Below are positions 49,446-58,991 of a DNA stretch of 64,000 bases, in pieces. This DNA is from Deltaproteobacteria bacterium (GTDB lineage Bacteria; Myxococcota_A; Polyangia; Polyangiales; Sandaracinaceae), in NCBI GenBank assembly GCA_017303575.1, contig JAFLCL010000007.1, positions 1 through 64,000 on the forward strand. Direction: 5' to 3'. Position numbers and translations under genes: made by a program. Positions within the stretch are counted from its first letter, which is position 1. Every line of letters begins with the position of its first letter. The notes under the pieces are model-generated. The model searched no databases, was not told the origin of the DNA, and saw only the letters and a program-made list of their open reading frames with translations.

Positions 49446-50180
49446 ATGCTCGCTCGAGGTCTCCGTGCTGCGTGTGCGATCGCATGCCTCGCGTTCGGTG
49501 TGGTCGCGCAGGATCTCGCGGCGCAGGACCTCGATCCCGAATCCGTCGCGCGCGCGCAGGCCGAGGCCGAGGCCGAAGCGGCCGAGAACGCCGTGGAGGA
49601 GCCTGCGGTGCCTGCCGAAGGTGGCGTCGACCCGGGCCTGCACGGCGACGACGAAGGCGAGGTCGCGATCGTCGAGGTGCCGCCTCCCCCGATCTCGCGC
49701 GAGGAAGCCGAAGAAGAAGAGGAGCGCCGCGCGCAGGAAGAAGAGGAGCAGCTCCCGCCGCCGCCCGATCCGGAGTGGCGCTTGCGTGCCGGCGCCGGCG
49801 TGGGCCTGCCTCTCAACGGCGCGAGCGCGCCGTACCTGCGCCTCTACCAAGAGATCGAGTGGCAGCCCGCCGTCGTCGCGCCGCTCGTGTTCGGGCTCGG
49901 CGGCGCGGAGTACGTGCTCGGGGGCTTGCTCGGCTCCGCGGGCGCACGCGTGGGGCTCGTGACGTACTTCTGCGCCGACTCGACGGTGCGTTGTCAGGCG
50001 GCGATCAACCTCGTGCTGGGTGCGTTCTTCGGGCAGGGCGTCTTGGCGTTCGACTTCGGCGGCGAGGGCGACGTGCGCTTCCTCTTCGGCGCGCTCGAGC
50101 TCACGGTGCGCCTCGGCTTCGGCGGTGGCGGCGGCATCAACATGCTGCACGGCGGCGCGGGGATCGGCGCCGCGTTCTGA
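49446..50180 (+). CDS. exported Glu-rich protein with C-terminal barrel-like domain
   Basis: 244 residues from ATG 49446, which begins a signal peptide (MLARGLRAACAIACLAFGVV). Mature N-terminus is acidic and repetitive (AQAEAEAEAAENA, then EEAEEEEERRAQEEEEQLPP), then Pro-rich, then about 110 residues of Gly-rich alternating strands ending in Phe (GGGINMLHGGAGIGAAF), as in outer-membrane-protein-like beta domains. Likely an outer-membrane protein with a periplasmic charged linker. Family unknown. Confidence 0.7.
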   Translation: MLARGLRAACAIACLAFGVVAQDLAAQDLDPESVARAQAEAEAEAAENAVEEPAVPAEGGVDPGLHGDDEGEVAIVEVPPPPISREEAEEEEERRAQEEEEQLPPPPDPEWRLRAGAGVGLPLNGASAPYLRLYQEIEWQPAVVAPLVFGLGGAEYVLGGLLGSAGARVGLVTYFCADSTVRCQAAINLVLGAFFGQGVLAFDFGGEGDVRFLFGALELTVRLGFGGGGGINMLHGGAGIGAAF

Positions 50181-50215
50181 CCGCGTTCGGACGGAGATTG
50201 AGTAGTCTCCGCGCC

Positions 50216-52237
50216 GTGTCGGCCTCTGCCCCTCTCGATCGCTCGCCTCTCGTGGGGTACGGCGCGCTCGCGCTCGCGTCGCTCGCGATCGCGTGGCGAG
50301 CGACGCCCGAGGGTGGGCTCGGTCCGTTCGCTCCCGCGCTGCTCTTCACGGCGTTTTCGACGCTCGCGGCGGCGTTGCTCGCAGGGCTGATCGCCCGATC
50401 CTCGGAGGCCCCGAGCACGACGAGCTCCCGTGTGCGGGTCGCGCTCCCCTCGACGAACGATCTCGCGCTCGCGACGCCCTCGCTCGTCGTCACGTCGTTC
50501 GTCGCGGTGGTGCCGGGCCCCTTCGGATGTGCGGGCGTCGCTGCCATCGCGCTCTATCTCTTCGTCTCTCGCGCGCGTCGCGACGTCATGAGGCCAACGA
50601 TCGACACGCACGGTCGAGGGGCCATCGATCTGTGGGCCGCCTCGCTCTTCGTGCTCGCGGCCGGGTTCCTCGTCGTCTACCTCGGCGTCGCGCTCGACAT
50701 GGTCGGTGGTCGCGAGAACGACGCCTCGTACTACTTCGGCGTCGCGCGCTGGATGGCGGCGCACCGCACCCTCGAGGAGCCGATCGTCTGGCACTTCCTC
50801 GCCCCGCCTCGCGCGATCGTCCACCCCGCGTTCGACTACTGGCAGGGCCTCACCTCGGTGTTGCTCGCGATCCCGATGGCGATCTTCGGCCGCACGCACC
50901 TCGTGGCCTCGGTGACGATGGCGGTGCTCTCCGCGTCCTCGGTGCTGCTCTTCACGTACCTCGTCGTGGTCGCGCGTCCGCTCGCGAGCCGCGCCACGCA
51001 GCTCGCCGCGGTGCTCGCGTTCGCGCTCTCGCCCGCGATGCAGGCGTTCCGCTTCGACACCGAGACGCTCGTCGTCTTCCACCTGGGCCTTCTCTCTTCG
51101 CTGATCGCCATCGCACACGGACGCCCCGCGCTCGCCGCCGCGCTCGCGTTCCTCGTGTTCTTGACGCGCGCCGACGGCCTCGTGACCTGCGGCCTGGTGT
51201 GGGTGTTCTTGATCGTCCGCGCGCTGCCGAGCCTGGGGACCAAGGAAGGTCGCGCGGGCTTCGCACGCATCGGGCTCGCCATCGCGGGGGTGCTCGGTCT
51301 CTACGTGTGGTCGAACCTCGCGCGGTTCGGTCACACGACGCCGCCGGGCGCGCGACAAGCACCGTTCCTCACCGAGTATCTCCAGCTCTACGTCTACGAC
51401 CCGCGGCGTCACCCCGGCTCGATCGTCGAGCTGCTCAGCGCGCGCGCGACGCTCGCGAACGTCGAGAACGCCCTCGACGACGTGCGCCACGCGTTCGAGA
51501 GCATCGACTACGTGCTCGAAGAGGACGCGCTGCTCGCGATGTTGCCGCTCGGGCTCGTGGTGTTCTTCCGTGCGCGTACCGACGCCTCCGGCCTGCACCG
51601 ACTGTCGCTCGCGCTCGCACTCTTCGGTGCGCTCGCGATCGCGTGGATCGGCCCCGTCGTCTTCTCCGAGGGGCGCACGCTGCACGGCCTCGTGCCCGCG
51701 ATGACGCTCGCCGTGATGATGGGCGCGGAGCTGCCTGCGCGCGCTCTGGCTCACGCGCTGACCAAGCGTCGCCCCGAGCTCTCACGCACGGTGTTCGCGC
51801 TCGCGACGGCCGCGATCCTCGTGCCCACGCTGATGTGGCTGCGCCCGTACCGACCGCTCGCGATCCTCCGCACCGACTTCGAGGCCGAGCTCGCGTCGCT
51901 CGATCCGCTGCTCGAGGGCGCCAACGTCGCGACCACCACACCGTGGTGGGTGATCGCCAACACCGAGAGCCCAGCGGTGCTCCTGCCCGCACAGAGCGAG
52001 GACGCGATGGCGCGCGTGCTCCATCGTTACGACGTCGAGTACGTGCTCTTCACGCGCGACGACGTGGAGGGCTGGGGACCCGCGAGCTGGGCGGTGTGGG
52101 GGCCGTACCGCGATGGACGCGACAGCACGATCGGCCCCTTCCGCCTCGAGCTCGTGACCGAACGAACGCACGTGAAGCTCTATCGGCTCGTGTGGCCCGA
52201 GGAGCGTGTCAGCTCGACTCGGTCGCGTCCTGATTGA
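50216..52237 (+). CDS. polytopic membrane protein, possible GT-C glycosyltransferase
   Basis: 673 residues from a GTG at 50216. About twelve membrane segments, a first extracytoplasmic loop with an acidic aromatic motif (GGRENDASYYFGVARWM) and HPAFDYWQGL after it, and a soluble C-terminal domain (about 560-665) with a DVEYVLFTRDDVEGW segment, the layout of PMT/ArnT-like GT-C enzymes that use lipid-linked sugars. Catalytic Asp not proven, so substrate and activity are open. Starts 35 bp after the preceding exported protein. Its last 29 bp overlap tail-to-tail with the Kef gene. Confidence 0.75.
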   Translation: MSASAPLDRSPLVGYGALALASLAIAWRATPEGGLGPFAPALLFTAFSTLAAALLAGLIARSSEAPSTTSSRVRVALPSTNDLALATPSLVVTSFVAVVPGPFGCAGVAAIALYLFVSRARRDVMRPTIDTHGRGAIDLWAASLFVLAAGFLVVYLGVALDMVGGRENDASYYFGVARWMAAHRTLEEPIVWHFLAPPRAIVHPAFDYWQGLTSVLLAIPMAIFGRTHLVASVTMAVLSASSVLLFTYLVVVARPLASRATQLAAVLAFALSPAMQAFRFDTETLVVFHLGLLSSLIAIAHGRPALAAALAFLVFLTRADGLVTCGLVWVFLIVRALPSLGTKEGRAGFARIGLAIAGVLGLYVWSNLARFGHTTPPGARQAPFLTEYLQLYVYDPRRHPGSIVELLSARATLANVENALDDVRHAFESIDYVLEEDALLAMLPLGLVVFFRARTDASGLHRLSLALALFGALAIAWIGPVVFSEGRTLHGLVPAMTLAVMMGAELPARALAHALTKRRPELSRTVFALATAAILVPTLMWLRPYRPLAILRTDFEAELASLDPLLEGANVATTTPWWVIANTESPAVLLPAQSEDAMARVLHRYDVEYVLFTRDDVEGWGPASWAVWGPYRDGRDSTIGPFRLELVTERTHVKLYRLVWPEERVSSTRSRPD

Positions 52238-53984
52238 AGATCCTCTCGAGCTCCGCGCCGTACTGCTTGGCCGATGCGATCAGCTTCTTCTCGTCGTCGC
52301 GGTGTACGTGCATCGCCTTGACCATGTCCTCGTCGTACTGCGCGAACTGCTTCGCGGAGCGCTTGGAGTCGGCGCGCTCGAAGCCGAGCTCCTCGAGGGT
52401 GCGCTCGGCGGCGTGCACGCTGCCGAGGAAATTCTCGCGGATGACCGTCTCGATGCCGGCGCCGTAGAGCGCATACGCGTGCTGACGGTTGCGCGCGCGC
52501 GCGACGATGCGGAGGTGGGGGAAGTGCTCCTGCACCACGTGGAGCGTGCGCATCGACGCCTCGAAGTCGTCGATCGCGAGCACGAAGACCTGCGCGTCCT
52601 GGGCCTTGGCCGCGCGGAGCAGCTCGAGCCGCGAGGCGTCGCCGTAGTGGATCCTGTTCCCGAACTTGCGGAGGAAGTCGACGTGCTCGGGGTTGGAGTC
52701 GAGCGCCGTGAAGCTCACGCGTCGGAGGCGCAAGAGGCGTCCGACGATCTGACCGAAGCGGCCGAAGCCCGCGATGATCACGCGGCTCCCATCGCCCTGG
52801 ATCTCGTCGAACGGACGTGCGCTGCCGTCCGACCTGCGCTTGAGGAGTCTGTCGCGCGCGATGAAGAGCAGCGGTGTCCACGCCATCGAGAGCGTGACGA
52901 TCACGATCAGCACCTCCATCTGCGCGGTCGTGAGCACGCCCGCGGGCCCTGCGGCGGCGAAGATGACGAACGCGAACTCGCCGCCCGCGGAGATCGCGAC
53001 CGACAGGCTCAGCGCGCTTCCCTTGGCCTCGCCGCGCCAGCGACCGAGGCCGAAGAGGATGACGGCCTTCACCGCGACGAGCGCGAGGGAGAGACCGATC
53101 GTGAGGATCGGATGCTCGATCACCACGCCGAGGTTCGCCGACATGCCCACCGCCATGAAGAACAGGCCGAGGAACAGGCCCTTGAACGGCTCGATGTTCG
53201 ACTCGAGCTCGTGCCGGTACTCCGAGTCCGCGAGCAGCACGCCGGCCATGAAGGCGCCGAGCGTCGTGGAGAGCCCGACCGCCTCCATCAAGAGCGCTGT
53301 CGCGATCACCACGAGGAGGGCGCTCGCGATCGAGAGCTCGTGGCTGCGCACCGTCGCCACGATGCGCAAGAGGGGACGAAGGAACAGCCGACCAGCGATG
53401 ATGAGGCCCGCGATCACACCGACCACGATCAGGGCCGAGAGCCAGACCGGACGGCCGCTCCCCTCCTCGCCTTCCACTGCGCCGGTGCCGAGCAGCGGCA
53501 CGAACGCGAGCGCAGGGATGGCGGCGAGATCTTGGAAGAGCAGGATGCCGAACGCGGCCTGTCCATGCGCGGTGGCCATCTCGTGTTTCTCGGTGAGGAT
53601 CTGCGTGGCGAACGCGGTCGAGGACATCGCGAGCGCGAGGCCCACCACCAGCGAGGCCTGCCACGTGAGCCCGAACGCCATGGCGACGCCCGAGATCGCG
53701 ATCGTCGAGAGCAACACCTGCAGGCCTCCGGTGCCGAACACCGCACCGCGCAGACGCCAGAGGCGCATCGGCTCGAGCTCGAGCCCGATCACGAAGAGCA
53801 GCAGCACCACGCCGAACTCCGCGAAGTGCAGCGTCTCCTCGACCTCGCTCACGTACGCGAGGCCGGAAGGCCCGATCAACGCGCCGCCTGCGAGGTAGCC
53901 CAGCACGGTGCCGAGGCCGAAGCGCTTGAAGAGCGGCACCGCGAGGACGGCGGCTGCGAGGAAGATGGCGGTGAGCTCGAGCAT
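52209..53984 (-). CDS. kefC: Kef-type K+/H+ antiporter with RCK (TrkA-N) domain
   Basis: 591-residue CPA2 transporter. Twelve to thirteen membrane segments (1-385; typical GLELEPMRLWRLRG, FQDLAAIPALAF, GAFMAGVLLADSEYRHELE), then a Rossmann RCK domain (about 400-520) with GFGRFGQIVGRLL dinucleotide loop and DSNPEHVD acidic end, and a helical tail ending ERIFNQDATESS. In Gram-negatives such proteins exchange K+ for H+ under control of glutathione adducts or NADH; the sensing residues for glutathione are not established here. ATG at 53984. Monocistronic. Confidence 0.92.
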   Translation of the reverse strand: MLELTAIFLAAAVLAVPLFKRFGLGTVLGYLAGGALIGPSGLAYVSEVEETLHFAEFGVVLLLFVIGLELEPMRLWRLRGAVFGTGGLQVLLSTIAISGVAMAFGLTWQASLVVGLALAMSSTAFATQILTEKHEMATAHGQAAFGILLFQDLAAIPALAFVPLLGTGAVEGEEGSGRPVWLSALIVVGVIAGLIIAGRLFLRPLLRIVATVRSHELSIASALLVVIATALLMEAVGLSTTLGAFMAGVLLADSEYRHELESNIEPFKGLFLGLFFMAVGMSANLGVVIEHPILTIGLSLALVAVKAVILFGLGRWRGEAKGSALSLSVAISAGGEFAFVIFAAAGPAGVLTTAQMEVLIVIVTLSMAWTPLLFIARDRLLKRRSDGSARPFDEIQGDGSRVIIAGFGRFGQIVGRLLRLRRVSFTALDSNPEHVDFLRKFGNRIHYGDASRLELLRAAKAQDAQVFVLAIDDFEASMRTLHVVQEHFPHLRIVARARNRQHAYALYGAGIETVIRENFLGSVHAAERTLEELGFERADSKRSAKQFAQYDEDMVKAMHVHRDDEKKLIASAKQYGAELERIFNQDATESS

Positions 53985-54058
53985 CGGCGGAGCATCGCCC
54001 GAGTGAGCCGCGCCCGGAACTGCGCGCTTCGTTCAGGTCGAGGCTGCCCGTTTGGTGG

Positions 54059-56311
54059 GTGCCGTTGACGCGGAACCCCGCCTGCCTCCCTCGACTCGAG
54101 GACGTGAGCACTCCGCACGATCAGATGCTCGTGTGGGATCTCGCCGACAACCTCATCGCGATCGAAGATCTGCGCGACCCCACCGAGTGGCCCGATGGCT
54201 TCCGCCCGCAGTCGGTCGCCGTCACCCACGACTCGCTCTACCGCGTGGCGGGCGCCGAGTACGAGTACACGTCCGACACCGGCGGCCGCACCCCCATCGA
54301 CGACACGTCCGCCTCGAACGACTGGCGCAGCGAGATGGCGATCGGCCGCCCGAACGACCCGATGCGCACGGCGCCCGCGCCCATCGTCTCGGACGAGCCG
54401 GACCAGCGCGTGGTCTCGATGACGTGGGAGCACGACTGGCTCGGCAACATGCAGTCATGGGACGACGACAACGCCGTCTTCTACGAGCGCTCGCTGGGCG
54501 AGATCGTGAACGGCGCCGACCTCCCGAGCGAAGCGCCGTCGCGTCGCACGGGCGCGCTCTACGTGGCCTCGAACCTCCCCTCGACCCCCGTGACCGCCGA
54601 CGACGGGGGCTGGGTGGAGGTGCGCTACGGCGAAGACGGCAACGCCCTCGCCGTCACGGTGCACGGCCGCTGCGGCGATCCGGACGAGAACGAGATCGAG
54701 CTCGACTGCCGCACGGGCACCGACGACCCCGAGGAGGCCGTGGACCTCTCGTGCGCGTACTCGTGCGCGACCGAGCAGCACTTCACGTACGCTTGGGATG
54801 AAGTGAACCGCATCGCCCACGCCCGCCGCCTCGACCGCGAAGATGGCGGCGACTGGGAGCTCGCCGTGGAGCAGCGCTACCTCTACGACGCGAACAACCA
54901 GCGCACGGTGAAGACCACGACGTTCCGCGGGATCGAGAGCGGCACCGAGCGCACGGCCCTCTACATCTACCCCGGAGACTTCGAGCGCCGGGGCCTCGAG
55001 CTCAGCTCGGAGTTCAGCACCCTCGGCCCCGGCCGCTACGAGGCAGTCGCGGGAGACACGGAGACCCAATACGGCGTCGGAGGCGCCCGCATCGTGTGGC
55101 GCACGTCCGACCGCGACGAGACGCTCGACCGCGACCAGCGGATCACGATCTCCCTGACGGACCTCATCCAGTCGACGACGGCAGTGATCGACCTGGCGAC
55201 GGGCGAGCTCGTGGAAGCCGGCAGCTTCTACGCGAACGGCGCGAGGGAGACCTACCGCAGCAACGAGACCGAGACAGTAACCCCGGAGCCGATGGGCTTC
55301 ACGGGGAAGGAGGCCGACGAAGAGGTCGGATTGACCTACTTCGGGGTTCGATACCTCATCGCGCATCTCGGAAGGTGGGCATCTCCAGATCCGTTGCAGA
55401 CCCACGCGGTTGACGGCGGTGAAGCGATCAACGGCTATCACTACATCAGCGGCAATCTATTGCAAGCAAGAGACCCGGTCGGGCTCCAGGAGGCCGCGGC
55501 GCAGCCGGCGGCTCCAGCCGCGGGAGACCCCGCGGAGGCGGCTGCCGCGATTCAGGCGGTGCGAGCCGACGCAAGATTCCAGGCGCTACCTGACGACCTA
55601 ACACGCGCCACGGTCGAGATGGCGGTGCAAGGTGGCCAGCGCGACTTCGACGCAATCTTTGGCGCCGCTAACTTTGCGCCGGCCGAGGACTCTGGAGTCC
55701 GAATATCCGGCCCGGCCACTGCTCAGTTCATGCAGGTGCTCCGACGCGCCATGATCATCGACCCCGCCTTTCGCGCAGAAGTGATTGCGCAGGCCGGTCG
55801 GCAGCAGGCTCCTATTAGGATCTCTGCCACAACCAACTCCGGCCCTCAGGGCCAACCCACAACTGTAGACTTTGCGCGAGCGACCCTGCCGGCCCCCGGA
55901 CCTTGGGGTAGTCACGTCATAGACATGGACGACGTCAATGCGTTTCCCGCCCTCGCGGGACAACTACCATATGCGTCCGCAACCACCGCCGAACAGAACG
56001 TCGTGCACGTCGTTGCGGAGGCAATGGATGCAGTCCAACGGCTCGGTTCCGCTACGGCCCAGGGTACTCAGGTCCAGCGAATACGGCAATGGGCGCCATC
56101 GCACAACGTCACGGCGCTAGCCGCCGAGAATCGTCTTAGGCGGGCCGCCGGTCAGCCCGGGCAGCTGGTTGGCTCGCGCGCCATGACACCCTCGGGCTTG
56201 GTGATGCGCTTCGGCTACCGAGGCGGCCCCGACGAGATCATCACTTTCAACCGACAGGGAGGTGTCCTCGGCATTCTTCGCGCGCGAGGGGAGGACCAAG
56301 CTCAACAATGA
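54059..56311 (+). CDS. orphan Rhs C-terminal fragment with candidate toxin domain
   Basis: 750 residues. Residues 1-476 are Rhs core: YD-like repeats (LYRVAGAEYEYTSD, QRVVSMTWEHDWLGNM, HFTYAWDEVNRIAHA, QRYLYDANNQRTVKTTTF) ending in the hyperconserved tip YFGVRYLIAHLGRWASPDPLQ and RDPVGLQ near 472-478. A complete Rhs is several times longer with a signal and N-terminal region, so this is a truncated or displaced tip; the GTG at 54059 may not be a true start. The 270-residue C-terminal domain after it has lower GC and unlike codon use, with candidate catalytic residues H650, E654 (HVVAE) and H682, E690 (SHNVTALAAEN). Toxin activity is inferred. Overlaps the next gene as ATGA. Confidence 0.8.
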   Translation: MPLTRNPACLPRLEDVSTPHDQMLVWDLADNLIAIEDLRDPTEWPDGFRPQSVAVTHDSLYRVAGAEYEYTSDTGGRTPIDDTSASNDWRSEMAIGRPNDPMRTAPAPIVSDEPDQRVVSMTWEHDWLGNMQSWDDDNAVFYERSLGEIVNGADLPSEAPSRRTGALYVASNLPSTPVTADDGGWVEVRYGEDGNALAVTVHGRCGDPDENEIELDCRTGTDDPEEAVDLSCAYSCATEQHFTYAWDEVNRIAHARRLDREDGGDWELAVEQRYLYDANNQRTVKTTTFRGIESGTERTALYIYPGDFERRGLELSSEFSTLGPGRYEAVAGDTETQYGVGGARIVWRTSDRDETLDRDQRITISLTDLIQSTTAVIDLATGELVEAGSFYANGARETYRSNETETVTPEPMGFTGKEADEEVGLTYFGVRYLIAHLGRWASPDPLQTHAVDGGEAINGYHYISGNLLQARDPVGLQEAAAQPAAPAAGDPAEAAAAIQAVRADARFQALPDDLTRATVEMAVQGGQRDFDAIFGAANFAPAEDSGVRISGPATAQFMQVLRRAMIIDPAFRAEVIAQAGRQQAPIRISATTNSGPQGQPTTVDFARATLPAPGPWGSHVIDMDDVNAFPALAGQLPYASATTAEQNVVHVVAEAMDAVQRLGSATAQGTQVQRIRQWAPSHNVTALAAENRLRRAAGQPGQLVGSRAMTPSGLVMRFGYRGGPDEIITFNRQGGVLGILRARGEDQAQQ

Positions 56312-56748
56312 CTCGCAGCAACAAGTTGTTCGTGGTGGCATTGACGATCCTGGTGGTCGTCTGCCTTGAACTGGACGCCGGGGCCCAGAGGTCCCCAACG
56401 GCCCGCCTCTCGGTCGTGGTCGAGCAACTACCACGATCCGGGGTGGGTGGTTGTGGCCGCTTCGTAGTCGGGGGGGTAGCTATCGTTCGCGAAGTTGACG
56501 GTCAGCATAGAGAGATCGCTGCGGCCTTCCTTTGCACTCCGATGCCGCCGAGTGAAATGCATGGTCGTCCACGACCCCCTGGCTACCCGGGTGTCTGGTG
56601 GGGAGATCAATTGACGCTAAGTGTCACCCGCGAACGTCCTCTGATTTCGATCGAGGAAGAATTCGGGGTGAGGCTGATTGACGATCGCGCGGTCCGCGGT
56701 CCCGTCGTCTTGGTGGAGGACGTGGAGGTTCGCACTGTACCCGATTGA
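56308..56748 (+). CDS. small exported protein, candidate immunity partner of the Rhs tip
   Basis: 146 residues, ATG overlapping the Rhs stop (ATGA), so translation is coupled. Sec signal peptide (NKLFVVALTILVVVCLE) with cleavage near DAGA, placing it in the periplasm. The mature part is beta-rich with two Cys (about 49 and 76). Lower GC and codon use like the Rhs C-terminal domain, unlike the surroundings. Position and coupling are those of an immunity gene; an exported immunity protein would imply a toxin acting in the periplasm or envelope. No family recognised. Confidence 0.65.
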   Translation: MTRSNKLFVVALTILVVVCLELDAGAQRSPTARLSVVVEQLPRSGVGGCGRFVVGGVAIVREVDGQHREIAAAFLCTPMPPSEMHGRPRPPGYPGVWWGDQLTLSVTRERPLISIEEEFGVRLIDDRAVRGPVVLVEDVEVRTVPD

Positions 56749-56753
56749 GTCAT

Positions 56754-56915
56754 GCCGAGCCGGATCAGCGTCGTCTCGATGACGTGCCAGGCACGACTGG
56801 CTCGTCGGCATGCCGAGCCAGGACGACGACAGCGAAGTCTTCCCCGAGCGCTCGCTCGACGAGAGCGTGAACGGCGCCGGCCTCCCGAGCGAAGCGCTCT
56901 CCGATGCAAGCGCTC
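56754..56915 (+). pseudogene. decayed copy of an Rhs core segment
   Basis: Close match, with indels and base changes, to the Rhs core at about 54395-54555: shared stretches include GTCTCGATGACGTG, CACGACTGGCTCG, GAGCGCTCGCT, GCGTGAACGGCGCC-like and CTCCCGAGCGAAGCG. No open frame survives. This is the expected residue of a previous Rhs tip after a new tip was inserted upstream of it. Confidence 0.75.
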
Positions 56916-57230
56916 CGCTCACGGGGTCACTGCAAGGGGGTCTAACGCATCGAGAACATTCGGGCTTTGGGGGGTGCTTTGACGCGACGCTGAATTTGTT
57001 GGGTATCCGACCTGGAAGCGACCTCCGTGATCCGCGGCGAAGCGGTGGCGGGTCTGGCAGTCGCGCGATGAGGCAGATGATGAGCCTTTGTCGGCTCGAG
57101 AGGCGGCGCTTGCGCGGCAGGTCTCGGGATCGTCATCCCGCGGTTCCGCGAGATCGCTTCCACAGAGGGGATTGGCGGCGAGTCGACACGAGGGCGTCGC
57201 GACCCGCTCCAGCGCATCGCGCGGGCGAAG
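56916..57230. other. gene-poor stretch after the Rhs relic
   Basis: 315 bases with no convincing gene. Open frames here give unnatural Arg-rich or random-like peptides. Composition is less GC-rich for the first 150 bases and rises towards the amidohydrolase stop. Likely further remnant sequence of the displaced Rhs tip. Confidence 0.5.
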
Positions 57231-58985
57231 TCAGCGACCGAGGCGCACGACGCGGCCGGGCTTGTCGCCCGTGAGCCGATCGTGCTCCGCGATCACACCA
57301 CCGCTCACGATCGTGGCTCGATAGCCCTTCGCGTCCTGGAGGAAACGGCGGCCGCCGGCGGGCAGATCCGAGACAAGGTGCGGCGAGCGCAGCGAGAGGT
57401 TCGCGAGGTCGATCACGTTGAGATCGGCCTTCTTGCCGAGCTCGATCGTGCCGCGATCGTGGAAGCCCATCATCGAAGCGGACAGGCCCGTCATCTTGCG
57501 GACGGCCTCTTCGATCGTGAAGCGTCCCTTCGCGCGATCACGCGCCCAGTGCATGAGGAAGTACGTGGGCATGCTCGCGTCGCAGATCGTGCCGCAGTGC
57601 GCGCCGCCGTCGGCGAGGCCGGGGATCGCGAGCGGGTGGTGGAGCATCTCCTCGACGACGTCCAGGCTCATGCCCGCGTAGTTGTAGACGGGGAAGTAGA
57701 GGAGCGCGTGACCGTCTTGCTCGAGCAACGCGTCGTAGATCGCGTCGAGGGGCTTGCCGCCGCTCATCACCGCGCGCGCCATGAGCGACTCGCCGGGGCC
57801 GGGCTCGTACTGCGGCGTGGCGCCGAGCGGGAACATCCGCATCGACACGAGATCGATCATCGAGAGCAGGCGATCGGCGAGCGGCGGGATCGGGCTCCCA
57901 TCGCCCGCGATCTTGTCGCTCGTCTCGCTCAGGATGCGGGCGCGGAACGAGGGATCACGCATCTCCTTCACGCGCTCCGCCAGCGGCAGGTGCGCGATCT
58001 TCTTGTAGCTGGGGAAGCCGATGAACGGATGGAACGTGGCCTCGAGCCCGAGCAGCACGCCGATGCCGCGCGGCGCGGCCTGCAAGCGGATCGCGACGCC
58101 GCGCTCGTTCGCGAGCTCGGCGCGCTTCTGGATGTCCTTCCATTGCGTGGGGATGAGGTCGCGCTGCATCCAGCTGACGAAGAGCGTGTGTCCCTTCGCG
58201 GCCTCGCCGAAGCGCTCGATCACGTTCCACTCGCCGTCGAACTTGTCGGCGCCGTGCTCCATGTCGAAGTCGCTCACCGCTTGGAGCACGCCGCGACCGG
58301 ACTCGGCCATGGCGCGCGCCAAGGCCGTGAGCTCCTCCTCCGTCGCCTCGCTCGCCGGCGTGTGGCTGCCATCGATCGCGCGGTGGTTGTCGGTGCGTCC
58401 GGTCGAGACGCCGATCGCGCCGTCCTTCATCGCCGCGCGCACGATCGCCTGCATCCCCGCGAGATCGTCGGAGCTCGCCTTGCCATCGGCGATCGCGCGC
58501 TCGCCCATCACGTAGACGCGCAGCGCGTCGTGCGTGAGGTACGCGGCCACGTCCATCGTGCGCGGACGCGCGTCGACGTAGTCGAGGTACTCGCCGTAGC
58601 TCTCCCACTGCCACGTGATGCCCTCGGTGAGGGCGGTGCCCGGGATGTCCTCGACGCCTTCGAACAGCTTGATGAGGCGCTCGTGATCGCTCGGGCGGCA
58701 CGGCGCGAAGCCGACCCCGCAGTTGCCCATCACGGTGGTCGTCACGCCGTGCGCCGAGCTCGGCAGCATGTCGCCGTCCCAGCTGGCCTGGCCATCGTAG
58801 TGCGAGTGCACGTCGATGAAGCCGGGCGTGATCAGGTGACCGTCGCAGTCGATCGTGCGCCCAGCCGCCTCGCTCACGTCGCCGACGGCGACGATCTTCC
58901 CATCGCGCACGCCGACGCTGCCGCGTCGCGACGCTGCGCCGGTTCCGTCCACGAGCGTTCCGTTCTTGAGGAGCAGGTCGAGCAT
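57231..58985 (-). CDS. N-acyl-D-amino-acid deacylase family amidohydrolase
   Basis: 584-residue amidohydrolase-superfamily enzyme. Metal ligands HxH at H60 and H62 (FIDVHSHYDGQ), the GNCG motif with bridging Cys C89 as in D-aminoacylases, and a late ADGGAHCG with the catalytic Asp. GELGKKAD-like C-terminal beta sandwich (GTIELGKKADLNVIDL) is typical. Likely hydrolyses N-acyl-D-amino acids or a related amide; substrate not determined. ATG at 58985. Only 6 bp separate it from a divergent start. It may sit in a peptide-recycling or D-amino-acid route; neighbours do not inform. Confidence 0.9.
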   Translation of the reverse strand: MLDLLLKNGTLVDGTGAASRRGSVGVRDGKIVAVGDVSEAAGRTIDCDGHLITPGFIDVHSHYDGQASWDGDMLPSSAHGVTTTVMGNCGVGFAPCRPSDHERLIKLFEGVEDIPGTALTEGITWQWESYGEYLDYVDARPRTMDVAAYLTHDALRVYVMGERAIADGKASSDDLAGMQAIVRAAMKDGAIGVSTGRTDNHRAIDGSHTPASEATEEELTALARAMAESGRGVLQAVSDFDMEHGADKFDGEWNVIERFGEAAKGHTLFVSWMQRDLIPTQWKDIQKRAELANERGVAIRLQAAPRGIGVLLGLEATFHPFIGFPSYKKIAHLPLAERVKEMRDPSFRARILSETSDKIAGDGSPIPPLADRLLSMIDLVSMRMFPLGATPQYEPGPGESLMARAVMSGGKPLDAIYDALLEQDGHALLYFPVYNYAGMSLDVVEEMLHHPLAIPGLADGGAHCGTICDASMPTYFLMHWARDRAKGRFTIEEAVRKMTGLSASMMGFHDRGTIELGKKADLNVIDLANLSLRSPHLVSDLPAGGRRFLQDAKGYRATIVSGGVIAEHDRLTGDKPGRVVRLGR

Positions 58986-58991
58986 CGCGCG

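Noticed and set aside
57282..58991. Plus-strand open frame opposite the amidohydrolase
   Set aside because: Antisense shadow; the real gene in that frame starts at 58992 (DUF4105 protein).
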